64,000 nt of DNA from positions 62,001 to 126,000 of the forward strand of contig NZ_JALJZW010000002.1 in assembly GCF_024171495.1 (NCBI RefSeq), given 5' to 3'. The notes under the pieces were generated by a model that saw nothing but the letters and a program-made list of their open reading frames with translations, had not been told where the DNA came from and searched no databases. A program made the position numbers and the translations under genes. This DNA is from Deinococcus sp. HSC-46F16. GTDB lineage: Bacteria; Deinococcota; Deinococci; Deinococcales; Deinococcaceae. Shown here in pieces: positions 15,842 through 26,200 of this stretch. Numbering within the stretch: the first letter of the stretch is position 1; each line of letters opens with the position of its first letter.

Positions 15842-18810
15842 ATGCAGCAGCGCTGGACCATCGACGAACTCATCGACACCTGGACGCTGCTGCCCACCGA
15901 GACCGACCTGCTGCGGAACAAGACCGGCCCCACCCGCTTGGGCTTCGCCGTCATGCTCAAGGCCTTCCAGCACGAGGGCCGTTTCCCCTACAACACCCAT
16001 GAGGTGCCCGAAGCCGTCGTCGAGTACGTCGCCCGGCAGGTCGGCGTGGCGACCGACGAGTACCGGGACTTCAACTGGCGCAGCCGCAACAGCAGCTACC
16101 AGCGTCAGGACATCCGGGCGTTCTGTGGGTTCCGCGAGTTCACCACCGAGGATGCGGGCACGCTGACGGACTGGCTGAGCCAGTCCGTTGTTCCGCACGA
16201 GACCCGCTCCGGGGCTGTGACCGAAGCTGCTCTGCGCTGGCTCCGCGAAAACGGGATCGAGCCCCCCAGCCCCGGGCGGCTCCAGCGGTTCGTGGACGCG
16301 GCGGAACGGCACTATGACCTGCGCCTGTGCCAGACCATCCACAACCGCTTGAGTACCGAACACCGGGCAGGGCTGGAGGCGCTGCTGAGGCCGACGGCGC
16401 TGGAGGAAGACCAGCCGGAAGACCACGAGGGCCAAGGCCCTCGTAGTTCAGCCCTGCAAAACCTGCGGACCAACTCGGAGAAACGCGGCGTGGAGAGCGT
16501 GGAAGAGCAGATCGAGAAGCTCCGCCTGCTCCGTCGGTTGCAGCTCCCCCAGGCCCTCTTCGCGGACGTGGCCCCCCACGTCCTGACCCGTTACCGCGAG
16601 CGGGCCTCCAATGAGTCCCCCAGCCACTTTCGTGCCCAGACCCCGTCCGTGCGTCTCACGCTGCTCGCGGCCTTCTGCGTCGCCCGCATGACAGAACTGA
16701 CCGACGCCCTGGTCACGCATCTGGTGGACATGGTCCACCACATCAACGTTAAGGCCGAGCGGCGGGTGGAGCGGAACTTCGTGGCCGAGTTCCGGCGGGT
16801 CCACAACAAGGACCGCATTCTGGAGCGGTTGCTGGAGGCCGCACTGGGCAATCCCGACGGCACAGTGCGCGAGGTGCTGTTCCCCGTCGTGGACGAGCAG
16901 ACCCTGCGTGATCTGTTACGCGAGTACAAGGAGAAGGGAGGCTTCCGGCAGCAGGTCCACACCATCGTGCGCGGCACCTACCGCAGCCACTACCGCCGGA
17001 TGATCCCCTGGCTGCTCACCGAGCTGTCGTTCCGGTCCAACAATCACCGGCATCAGCCGGTGATTGACGCCCTGGGCCTGCTGGGGCGATATGTGGACAG
17101 CAACGCGAGAATCTATCCGTACGAGGAACACATCCCGGTCGGTGGCGTGATCGACCGGAACATCCGTGACCTGATTCTCGAACGGGGGCCGGATGGTGGA
17201 ATGCGGGTCAACCGCGTGAATTACGAGCTGTGCGTCCTGTCCGCGCTGCGGGACGCTTTGCGGTCCCGCGAAATCTGGGTGATCGGGGCCGACAAGTACC
17301 GCGACCCCGACAAGGACCTGCCCCAGGACTTCGAAGCCAGGAAAGAAAGCTACTTCCAGGCGCTCAGACAGCCGCAGGAGGTGGATACCTTCGTGCAGGG
17401 TCTGGAGCAGCAGCTCAAGGACGCCCTGGTGATGCTGCACGACGGCCTGCCGAAGAATCCCGGCGTGCGGGTGGTCGCGCGGGACGGGGGCCGCTTCGTG
17501 GTCACGCCCCTGACCCGGCAGCCGGACCCGCCCTTCTACGACACGGTGAAGGGTGAGGTGGGGCGGCAGTTCTGGAACACCCAGTTGCTCGATGTCCTGG
17601 TCGAGGTGGACCGGCGTGCGGGGATTACCCCGCACTTCAAGAGCTTCATGACGCGCGAGAACATGCCCCGTGACCAGCTCCAGCAGCGCTTGCTGCTGTG
17701 CCTGTACGGCCTGGGGACGAACACAGGACTGAAGCGGGTGGCCGCCGGGCAGGACGGGGTCGGGTACTCGGACCTGAAGTACGTCCGGCGGCACTACATC
17801 CACCGTGACGCGCTGCGGGCGGCGAACGCCGCAGTCGTGAACGCCACGCTGGCCGCGCGCCGCCCGGACATCTGGGGCGAGGGGACCACCAGTTGCGCCA
17901 GTGATGCCAAGAAATACGCCGCCTGGGACGGGAACCTGCGGACGCAGCGGTCCATCCGGTACGGCGGGGATGGGGTGATGATCTACTGGCACGTCGAGAG
18001 ACGTGCCAGTTGCATCTACTCCAGCATGAAGTCCTGCTCCTCTTCAGAAGTGGCGGCCATGATCGAGGGGGTCCTGCGCCACTGCACCTCGCTGTCTGTC
18101 GAGAAGAACTATGTAGACACCCACGGGCAGAGCGAGCCGGGCTTCGCCTTCACCCACCTGCTGGGGTTCAAACTGATGCCCCGTCTGGCGGACATCGCCC
18201 ATCAGCGGCTGTACCTGCCGAATATGGCGTTCGCGGCTCAGGTGCCGAACTTGGCCGCTGTGCAGGCACAGCGGTCGATCCGCTGGGACCTCATCCGGCA
18301 GCAGTACGAGCCGATGGTCAAGTACGCGACGGCACTGCGTCTGGGGCTGGCCGACCCCGAGGCCATCCTGCAACGCTTCACCCGGGCCAACGCCCAGCAC
18401 CCGACCTACGCAGCCCTGTGCGAACTGGGGAAGGTGCTGCGGACCATCTTCGTCTGCGAGTACCTGCACCGGGAGGAGGTGCGCCGGGAGATTCACGAGG
18501 GGCTGAACGTCATTGAAACTTGGAATGGCACGACCAACTTCATCTTCTTCGGCAAGGGCGGGGAGATCAGCACCAACAACCTCGAAGCGCAGGAAATCTC
18601 CATGCTGGCGCTGCAACTGCTGCAAAACAGCCTGGTGTACGTCAACACCCTGATGATCCAGCGAGTGCTGGGCAGCGAGACGTGGCGGCAGCGGATGACC
18701 GCCGAGGACTGGCGTGCCCTGTCGCCCCTGATGCACCACCACATCAACCCATACGGGGAGTTCAAACTGGACCTGACTCGCAGGCTCAAGCTGGAGGTCG
18801 AGGTGGACGC

Positions 18811-18814
<4 letters not shown>
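15842..18814 (+). CDS. tnpA: Tn3-family transposase TnpA
   Basis: 990 residues from ATG 15842, with GGGAGG 5 bases upstream, the normal TnpA length. The N-terminal DNA-binding half includes [15 protein letters not shown]. The C-terminal RNase-H-like catalytic part shows [15 protein letters not shown] (first Asp), [25 protein letters not shown] (second Asp; the family signature usually reads DTHG or TDT-G) and a late Glu region. Tn3 transposases act replicatively on the 38-50-bp ends found at 11297 and 19533. The stop overlaps the recombinase start by four bases. No frameshift or internal stop is seen. Confidence 0.95.
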
Positions 18815-19521
<707 letters not shown>

Positions 19522-19532
19522 CTCGGGAAAGC

Positions 19533-19573
19533 CTTCACTTTGCGCTTGGTAGCAGCTTCCTTAAACCACCCCC
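19533..19573 (-). repeat. Right terminal inverted repeat of Tn3 element
   Basis: Reverse complement matches 11297-11337 at 40 of 41 positions and ends in CCACCCCC. It is followed by the second ATGAT copy at 19574-19578. Confidence 0.95.
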
Positions 19574-19744
19574 ATGATGCTTCCGCTGCTACTGTTGGTC
19601 GCCTCCCTGCCGGCCGGGAGGACCGAGGCGCGCCGCACGTACCTGGGGCACCTCCGGCAGGCCCACCGACTGGCCACGCCCCTCGCCGGTGCCGCGTTCC
19701 TCCTCACCGGGTTGCTGGACACCTTCATCTACTGGTTGTTGTGA
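19574..19744 (+). pseudogene. CcdA-like gene, 3' part separated by the transposon
   Basis: After the duplicated ATGAT the frame continues as a Leu/Val-rich membrane stretch (MLPLLLLVASLPAG), a basic loop and a final hydrophobic helix (AAFLLTGLLDTFIYWLL) ending at TGA 19744. It is the missing C-terminus of the gene starting at 10605; the joined length is a multiple of three with no stops. It could be expressed only from an internal ATG and would lack most of the protein. Confidence 0.85.
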
Positions 19745-19925
19745 GGCGGGGCAGATGGTGAGGGCGCCAGGTGCGCCAGAAGGGCTGCAGTTCAGCGTCT
19801 AGGGGTCGGGCACTGTGGCCTTCCGGTTCCTTCCCGAAGAGGGCACCCGGCCCTTGCACGAGTCTTCGACGGCTCTAACAAGACGGCTCAGCGCCAGGGG
19901 ACAACATGGGGCAACGACAAGATCC

Positions 19926-19969
19926 GGGGACTTTACACCGTTAAGGCGGATAAGCGCTCTGACACGGCA
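19926..19969 (+). repeat. Left end of second Tn3-like element
   Basis: Begins GGGGACTTTACACCGTTAAG, the usual Tn3-family GGGG...TAAG form, directly beside the end of tnpA. Its best partner in the window is the inverted sequence at 30195-30238. Confidence 0.7.
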
Positions 19970-19970
19970 T

Positions 19971-22916
19971 TTAAACGGTGAGCTTACGGTACGTTCCCGG
20001 TTCTGGCACCTCGTCCGGCCGCCACTGGTAATCCCCGGTCAAGCCAATATGTTCCCAGCCCAGCGGTGAGACATGGGCTAGCAGCTCATCTGGCACCTTA
20101 TGGCCCTCTGCCCGTAAGGCCGTCACCGCACGCTCCAGATACACGGTGTTCCAGGCCGTAATGACCCCCACCAGCAGGTTGACACCGCTGGCCCGGTTGC
20201 TCTGGGCCTCGGGGGAGCGGTCGCGAATTTCCCCGGAGCGGTGGAAGGCCACGGCCCGAGCCAGGGCGTGGTGGGCTTCTCCCTTATTCAACCCCGCCTG
20301 GACCCGGCGGCGCAGAGCTGGGTCTTGCAGCCACTCCAGCGTGAACAACGTCCGCTGCACCCGGCCCAGCTCCCGGAGAGCCAGCGCCAGGCTGTTCTGT
20401 CGCGGGTAGGACGCCAGCTTGGAGAGGATCAGCGAGGCGGTCACGGTGCCTGCCTGGATGGACACCGCCAGGCGGAGCAGTTCGTTCCAGTGCGCCTCGA
20501 TCAGACCCAAATTCAGGCGGCGGGCCATGATCGGCTCCAGGAGCGCGTGATTGGAGGGCGAATCCGGCGGGTACAGCCTGGTGTCCCCCAGGTCACGGAT
20601 GCGCGGCGCGAAGCGGAAGCCCAGCAAAAAGCACAGCCCGAAAACCTGCTCGGTGTACCCAGCCGTGTCGGTGTAGTGTTCCTTGATCTGGAGAGCCGAC
20701 TGGTGGTACAGCAGACCGTCGAGGACATGCACGGCGTCCCGGATATTGGCGGTGATGACCTTGGTGTGAAACGGGGCGTACTGATCCGAGAGGTGGGTGT
20801 AGAACAGGACTCCCGGCTCTCGCCCGTACTTGGCGTTGAGGTGTCCATAGGTCTTCCCCCGGCCCCCGGTAGGAAAACGCTGCCCGTCGGAGCTGGAGGT
20901 GCTGCCGTCGCCCCACAGGGCCGCCAGTGGCTGCTTGGATTGAAAGTTGACGACTTCCGCGAGGGCCGCCGCATAGGTTTCCGGGCGCAGGAACCAGTCC
21001 GAGAGGTACATCAACCGGCGGGGTGTGATGGCCGGGTCGCTGGAAGCCTCGGCCATCTTGGTCAGGCCCAAGTTCAACCCCTCGGCCAGAAGTGCGGTCA
21101 GCAGGTGGTCCGGCCGCTCACTGGTCTTGCCGCTCCGCAGGTCGGTCAGCGCGGCGGTAAAGGGCAGCCAGCCCTGGACTTCCAGCAGGAGATCGGTGAT
21201 CCGCACCCTCGGCAACCGGCTGGAGAGCTGCCGGACCAGAACGTCTGTGCCCTCAGGAACGCTTTTCTGAAGCGCCTTGATCTTGAGTTTGCCGTTTTGC
21301 AGGCGGACGTCAACCAATTGCCCGCCGTTCAACAGGTCGCTCAACTGGGCCAGTTGAGCGTTCAGCTTGGATCCCGTGCTCTCCCAGAAGACCTCGAAGG
21401 TTTCGGGGAGGAGAAGTCCCAGTGTGGCCTTTCTGCCCTGCCAGTCCTGGACAGGCAACAAGTAGGCCTCCAAGTCGCGGTACTTGCGGCTTCCTGTGAC
21501 CCACACGTCCCCTGCCCGGAGGGCCAGGCGCAGCTCCTCCATCACGCAGAACTCGTAGTACTTGCGGTTCACCTGGCCCTGTTGAAGGACGAAGGGGGTC
21601 CACCTTGGGCGCACGAAACTCAGCGGCACTTCGGGAGGAAGCGCACGCCTCCCGCTCCTGTACAGGTCTTTCAAGAGCTTGAGCGCATTTACCAACGGTT
21701 GCGCGGGCGGCGCGGCCGTGAACTCGAAGGCCTGGAGCATCTTGGGCAGGTAAGCCCGGAGCTTGGGATAGCTCCTCAGCAGGTGGTGCAGCGGATCAAG
21801 TTGTCGGGCCTCTGTCACGCTTCCACCGTCACGGACCGTCTCCGTCAGCTTCTGCCAGGACACCACCGCCTCCACCGCCTGAAAGGGGTCGGAGGCAGTT
21901 TCACGGGCCGTAAGCAACGCCTCGCACACCTGCTGGTAGGTCGTCAGGCGTTCGAGCAGGGTCGGCCCACGCTGCTGGAAGACGGTCAGGCTTTCCCGTT
22001 GACTGCCGCGCAGGAGCGTCAGCATCAGGCGGTCGTGCATCTCCAGCACCGCGTCGGTCAGGGTCTCGGAGAGATCGAGCAGCAAGGCCATCACGGTGGC
22101 CCTGCGACGCACCGGCGTGAAGTCGCGCAGGTTGTGGGCACTCAGGCGGCGACCCTCCTCAGCAAGGTGAGCCAGACGGCTTCTCGGCAGGAAAGAGCGG
22201 ATATTGCTGTCTACCGGAAAGGTCCGGACAAAGCTCAGTTTATCCAGCAGAAGCGTGATGTTCTTGGTTTTGGGCGCGCCCACCGGCTGTTTTAACCAGG
22301 CGTAGCGGGAGACGGCTTGACCCTCCAGCGGCGTGAGCAGAGCGTCAGCCCGCTCCTTCCGGTTGGCCAGGGCGAAGTCCAGCAGGCTGTACGTATGCTG
22401 ATCGGCCCGGACACGAACTGCCGCGACCAGACGTTCGAGCACCTGAATTCTGGGAATCAAAATCCTGCGCCGCCGCAACTCGTCCATCAGCGCTGTCATC
22501 AGGGCAAAGGGCTGCTCGGTGATCACGGCATGGGGAAGGAGCCAGTCGCGTAATTCCTGATTCAACGTCCGGTTGAGTTCGGCGTAGCCCAATCGCCTGC
22601 ATAGCTCGGCGAAATGCTCGTGCCGGGTATTGGCTCTCTGGGCGTACTGCGGGTAGCTGGTGGCCTCGACACCCAACTGTTCGCTCAGGAACACCAGGAT
22701 TTCGTGGGGTGGCTGTTCGCTGGCCGCCAGGCCGCGGCCGAGGTGCTTGAGGACCGTGAGCTGCACGGCGTACCCCAGGCGATTGAAGTCACGGCGGCGG
22801 CCCTTCACCTGCTTCAAGTCCTCTTCATTCAGGAGGTAATGCTGAGCGAGCAGGCGCTCGTCCAGCCTCGGAAAGCGGGTGAACTGCTGGCGCTGCGCCT
22901 GAGTGAGCAGGATCAA
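19971..22916 (-). CDS. tnpA: Tn3-family transposase TnpA (second element)
   Basis: 981 residues if started at TTG 22916; the long open frame extending further upstream to 24176 is only antisense/out-of-frame overlap with the MFS gene. N-terminal LTQAQRQQFTRFPRLDERLLAQHYLL is the standard Tn3 TnpA start. The catalytic part has WGDGSTSSSDGQRF and HYTDTAGYTEQVFGLCFLLGFRF, then GEIRDR and NLLVGVITAWNTVYL near the end. The TTG overlaps the MFS stop (TTGA), so translation is coupled to the cargo operon, an uncommon arrangement. It is a different protein from the first element's TnpA. Confidence 0.92.
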   Translation of the reverse strand: MILLTQAQRQQFTRFPRLDERLLAQHYLLNEEDLKQVKGRRRDFNRLGYAVQLTVLKHLGRGLAASEQPPHEILVFLSEQLGVEATSYPQYAQRANTRHEHFAELCRRLGYAELNRTLNQELRDWLLPHAVITEQPFALMTALMDELRRRRILIPRIQVLERLVAAVRVRADQHTYSLLDFALANRKERADALLTPLEGQAVSRYAWLKQPVGAPKTKNITLLLDKLSFVRTFPVDSNIRSFLPRSRLAHLAEEGRRLSAHNLRDFTPVRRRATVMALLLDLSETLTDAVLEMHDRLMLTLLRGSQRESLTVFQQRGPTLLERLTTYQQVCEALLTARETASDPFQAVEAVVSWQKLTETVRDGGSVTEARQLDPLHHLLRSYPKLRAYLPKMLQAFEFTAAPPAQPLVNALKLLKDLYRSGRRALPPEVPLSFVRPRWTPFVLQQGQVNRKYYEFCVMEELRLALRAGDVWVTGSRKYRDLEAYLLPVQDWQGRKATLGLLLPETFEVFWESTGSKLNAQLAQLSDLLNGGQLVDVRLQNGKLKIKALQKSVPEGTDVLVRQLSSRLPRVRITDLLLEVQGWLPFTAALTDLRSGKTSERPDHLLTALLAEGLNLGLTKMAEASSDPAITPRRLMYLSDWFLRPETYAAALAEVVNFQSKQPLAALWGDGSTSSSDGQRFPTGGRGKTYGHLNAKYGREPGVLFYTHLSDQYAPFHTKVITANIRDAVHVLDGLLYHQSALQIKEHYTDTAGYTEQVFGLCFLLGFRFAPRIRDLGDTRLYPPDSPSNHALLEPIMARRLNLGLIEAHWNELLRLAVSIQAGTVTASLILSKLASYPRQNSLALALRELGRVQRTLFTLEWLQDPALRRRVQAGLNKGEAHHALARAVAFHRSGEIRDRSPEAQSNRASGVNLLVGVITAWNTVYLERAVTALRAEGHKVPDELLAHVSPLGWEHIGLTGDYQWRPDEVPEPGTYRKLTV

Positions 22917-24040
22917 GACGACATACGATTCTGGCTGAACTGCAGCGTCACGCTGTGGACGGCCCACCACTGGGCCAGAGCGAACAGGGCAAACCCCAGA
23001 GCCAACCCCCAGGGCGGCACCCCTCCGAGCGCGCCAGGCAACAACGTGCCGCCCAGCGCGGCGGCGTACATGACCGGTGCAACCAGTGCCGATCCAGCGC
23101 GTTCCTGCGCCAAGGCAAACAGGGTGCCGAACACTGGGCCGAGAAGCACCCCCAGCAGGGGCCAGCCCATGGACAGCGGACCGATGAAATACAGCGCTGT
23201 CGTTAAGACGGTGACCATGACCAGGAGCCGGAGTCTTGCTGTGGGTGCCCGCGCCACCCAGGAGGCCAGGGCGAGCCGTCCAATCGTGAGACCCAACCAG
23301 TAGAAGGTCAACAGCGCGCCCTGACCCAGTTGCTCTCGGAGGGCCAGGGCCGTCCCACTCCAAGTCGCCAGCGCACCTTCCAGGCCGGAATGAAAGGCGA
23401 TAGCGGCCATCAGCAACACGGTCAGCTTCCACTCGGGCCAGCGGGTCCGCATGGGGGCGGTTGTTCCTCGCCCCGCCGCTGTCTCTGGACCCGCCTGGGT
23501 GGCTGGCGCGTCCAGGGTCAGCGAGGCGGTGAGCAGGGCCACCGCGCCGATCAACAGGTACACCGCCTGCCAGGGCAAAAGACTCGCCAGCAGCGGGGTC
23601 ATGACCGCCCCCAGCCCGAAGGCGGCGTTGGCCCAGTTGACCATCACCACCCGGCGCTGCGGATGCAACTCCCCAGTCAGGCTGTTGCCCTGCACGTCTA
23701 CCGTTCCCTTGCCTAGCCCCAGCAGAAGGGAGGTCAGCGTGACGACCGCTGCGGTCGGGACCACCACGGCCGCCACCAGGCCCAACATCATCAGGATCAG
23801 GGCCGTCCCGAACGTCGGCTGTCTGGCAGGCTGACGTGAACTCAGAAATATGCCAAGCAGCAGGCCCAGGAACTGCATGGCGTAGAAGGTTCCCAGATTC
23901 AACTCCCCGCCGAAGGCCGCCGTCCACTGTGGCAGCAGCGCGCCCGGCGCGGCCACCACGGTGCCGCTCAGCCACAGTCCCAGAAAGGCCCCGGTGGTCA
24001 GACGTGCGCGCCGGAAAACAGCCGGGCGGTCTGAACTCAC
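22913..24040 (-). CDS. Major facilitator superfamily transporter (probable sugar transporter)
   Basis: 375 residues from GTG 24040, overlapping the alpha-glucosidase stop (GTGA). About eleven to twelve hydrophobic helices are visible, e.g. FLGLWLSGTVVAAPGALLP and TSLLLGLGKGTVDVQGNSLTGEL, a conserved inter-helix motif of fucose/glucose-type MFS proteins, and PVFGTLFALAQERAGSALVAP in the C-terminal half. It lies between an oligo-alpha-glucosidase and tnpA. Import of glucose or malto-oligosaccharides is the natural inference. No frameshift is seen. Confidence 0.85.
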   Translation of the reverse strand: MSSDRPAVFRRARLTTGAFLGLWLSGTVVAAPGALLPQWTAAFGGELNLGTFYAMQFLGLLLGIFLSSRQPARQPTFGTALILMMLGLVAAVVVPTAAVVTLTSLLLGLGKGTVDVQGNSLTGELHPQRRVVMVNWANAAFGLGAVMTPLLASLLPWQAVYLLIGAVALLTASLTLDAPATQAGPETAAGRGTTAPMRTRWPEWKLTVLLMAAIAFHSGLEGALATWSGTALALREQLGQGALLTFYWLGLTIGRLALASWVARAPTARLRLLVMVTVLTTALYFIGPLSMGWPLLGVLLGPVFGTLFALAQERAGSALVAPVMYAAALGGTLLPGALGGVPPWGLALGFALFALAQWWAVHSVTLQFSQNRMSS

Positions 24041-25614
24041 GCCCAGTGGCGCAGCACACGCCCCTCGAAAGGACGCAGGGTGAGCATCTGGCCTGGATGG
24101 GGCAGGTCTTCAACGGTGGTGGACAGGACGGAATGCCAGACGCCGGGAGGCAAGCGCACCTGCTGAAGCTCTGCACTGAAGTTCAGGGCAATGAGGGCCG
24201 TGGTGTCGGCGGCGCGGATATAGGCTAGGACGTCTCCTGGAGCATCATCCAGCATCTGCAACTCGCCCCGCAGGAGTGCCGGGTGAGTCCGGCGCACCCT
24301 GAGCAGCTCCCGGTACAGGTTGAGCAGCGACGTGGGCTGTTGTGTCTGCACCTCGACACTCAATTCCCCATGATGATTAGCCAGCGGCAGCCAGGGCGGC
24401 GCGGCGCTGAACCCGCCCCCTGGGCTGCTGTTCCAGGGCATTGGGGCACGTTCCGGGTCACGGCCCGCGCCGGGCTGTACCTGTTCCCAGGGGTCCTGCA
24501 TCTGCTCACTTGAAATGGGGGTATCGGGCAGACCCAGCTCGTCGCCGTAATACAGGAAGGGGGTGCCGCGCAGGGTCAGCAGCAACATCGCGGCCAGCCG
24601 CGCCCCCGCCGGGCCAAAGCGCGAGGCCAAGCGCGGCTGATCGTGGTTCCCCAGGGTGTAATTGGGCCAGGCATTCGGGGGCAGCGCGCCGTCGTACTCC
24701 CCGATGATCTGTCTCAAACTTTGCGCCGTCCAGGAAGCGTCCAGCAGCGCGAAGTTGAAGGGCAAATGGAGGCGCTCCCCGGCCGCGCCGTAGTACGGCA
24801 ACACCTGCTGAACCGGCAGGTGCGGCACGATCTCGCCGATCAGCACCCGGTCTGGAAACTCGTCGGTGACGTCCCGCAGGTCCTCCAGCAGGTCCAGCGT
24901 CTCAGGGCGGTTTAAGTGAAAGCGCGCCTCCGTGAAGGCGTACCCGGCGTTGGGCTCGTTGCGCAGCAGCTCGTCCTTGAGGAGAAAGTCCACCATGTCC
25001 ACACGCAGCCCGTCCACGCCCCGGCCCAGCCAGAAGCGCATGGCGCCGAACAGTTCGGCCCTGACTGCCGGATTTCGCCAGTTCAGATCGGGCTGCTGCG
25101 GCAGGAAGGAATGGAGGTAATACTGGTCGCTCTCCGCGTCGAGACTCCACGCGGAGCGGCCCGTCACGCTGCGCCAGTTGTTGGGGGGTCCGCCGGATGG
25201 GCCAGGTTCCTGCCAGAGATACCAGTCGCGTTGCGGGTGATTCCGGGACGAGCGGGACGCCTGAAACCAGGGATGCTGCCAGGAAGTGTGGTTGGGAACG
25301 AAATCGAGGATGATCCGCAGTCCCAGGATGTGGGCCCGCGCCACCAGAGCATCGAAGTCGTCCAAGGTTCCGAACAGCGGGTCAACGCCGCAGTAGTCGG
25401 TGATGTCATACCCGAAGTCCTCCATCGGAGACGGGTAGAAAGGAGAAATCCAGAGGGTATCTACCCCCAGCCAGGCCAGATGGTCCAGCCGACGAGTCAG
25501 ACCGGGCAGGTCACCTACCCCGTCATGCCCAGAGTCCTGAAATGACCGGGGATAGATCTGATACACCACGGCGGTCTGCCACCAGGGCTGAGAATCGGAA
25601 AGGGGGATGGGCAT
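24037..25614 (-). CDS. GH13 alpha-glucosidase / oligo-1,6-glucosidase
   Basis: 525 residues from ATG 25614, with AAGGAGG 4 bases upstream. Motifs of GH13: YQIYPRSFQDSGHDGVGDL at the start, FVPNHTSWQHPWF (region I), GVDGLRVDMVDFLLKDE (region II, nucleophile Asp), VLIGEIVPH (region III, Glu) and TLGNHDQPRLASRF (region IV, Asp). The length fits intracellular oligo-glucosidases and there is no signal peptide. It hydrolyses terminal alpha-linked glucose from short sugars. It belongs to the operon arsR-glucosidase-MFS-tnpA. Confidence 0.93.
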   Translation of the reverse strand: MPIPLSDSQPWWQTAVVYQIYPRSFQDSGHDGVGDLPGLTRRLDHLAWLGVDTLWISPFYPSPMEDFGYDITDYCGVDPLFGTLDDFDALVARAHILGLRIILDFVPNHTSWQHPWFQASRSSRNHPQRDWYLWQEPGPSGGPPNNWRSVTGRSAWSLDAESDQYYLHSFLPQQPDLNWRNPAVRAELFGAMRFWLGRGVDGLRVDMVDFLLKDELLRNEPNAGYAFTEARFHLNRPETLDLLEDLRDVTDEFPDRVLIGEIVPHLPVQQVLPYYGAAGERLHLPFNFALLDASWTAQSLRQIIGEYDGALPPNAWPNYTLGNHDQPRLASRFGPAGARLAAMLLLTLRGTPFLYYGDELGLPDTPISSEQMQDPWEQVQPGAGRDPERAPMPWNSSPGGGFSAAPPWLPLANHHGELSVEVQTQQPTSLLNLYRELLRVRRTHPALLRGELQMLDDAPGDVLAYIRAADTTALIALNFSAELQQVRLPPGVWHSVLSTTVEDLPHPGQMLTLRPFEGRVLRHWA

Positions 25615-25626
25615 AGGAGCCTCCTT

Positions 25627-25648
25627 TATATCTGATCATCTAGATATA
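25627..25648. promoter_or_regulatory. ArsR-type operator candidate
   Basis: TATATCT (25627-25633) and AGATATA (25642-25648) form a perfect 7-bp inverted repeat with an 8-base spacer, between arsR and the glucosidase start. A second A+T-rich imperfect repeat lies at about 25980-26010 before arsR. The form suits ArsR/SmtB dimer sites. Confidence 0.5.
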
Positions 25649-25671
25649 CAGATGTAAGAAGCGAAAAAAAG

Positions 25672-25980
25672 CTAGAGCCGGTTGAATTGCTCCTTGAGGC
25701 TGGCGATCACGGCCTCATCGCGGGTGTAGTACATCCACTGTGCACGCCGCTCGACACGGACCAGACCCACCTGGCGCAGGCGCGCCAGGTGACGCGAGAT
25801 CATGGGCTGGGGCAGATTCAGGTGCTTGGTTAGGTCGCTGACGTGGATGCCGATGTAATCGGGCAGGTCACGGCAATGCTCATGGCCCTCGCGCAACACC
25901 CGCAGCAGCTCAACGCGAACCGGATCGGTCAGCGCCTCCAGCATATCGGTGAGCTGCACTTCGCGGGTGGCCACAGTCAT
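25672..25980 (-). CDS. ArsR-family transcription repressor
   Basis: 102 residues from ATG 25980 (the frame stays open further upstream but without domain content). The fold is a winged helix: MLEALTDPVRVELLRVLREG, DLTKHLNLPQPMISRHLARLRQVGLVRVERRAQWMYYTRD. The metal-binding Cys motif of SmtB/ArsR (ELCVC) is absent, so it is probably a metal-independent member. Heading a sugar operon it probably represses it in response to a metabolite. TAGGAT lies about 10 bases before the ATG, suggesting a near-leaderless transcript. Confidence 0.85.
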   Translation of the reverse strand: MTVATREVQLTDMLEALTDPVRVELLRVLREGHEHCRDLPDYIGIHVSDLTKHLNLPQPMISRHLARLRQVGLVRVERRAQWMYYTRDEAVIASLKEQFNRL

Positions 25981-26200
25981 ATGCACATATCCTAGCACAC
26001 GTATATACTCTGACATGAGCCGTAGGTAGCTCGGGGACCAGAGGGACGGAGCGAACTCTAGACAGGCCTGGAGGGGCTCGACTTCTTCGCAATGGAAAGA
26101 GCAGCCTGCGGCGAACAAATTCCGTCCTTCGGTGAAAAGATCAAACATCTTTAGCTCACAGCCGGATTCCGGACCAGTGAGGCAGTCCCTATGCTGGGGT

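Noticed and set aside
16916..17992. 358-codon open frame on the minus strand
   Set aside because: Antisense to the first Tn3 transposase.
20241..22295. 684-codon open frame on the plus strand
   Set aside because: Antisense to the second Tn3 transposase, which shows clear family motifs.
22917..24176. Long N-terminal extension of the second tnpA frame
   Set aside because: It overlaps the MFS gene in another frame and does not resemble any TnpA; the real protein starts near 22916.
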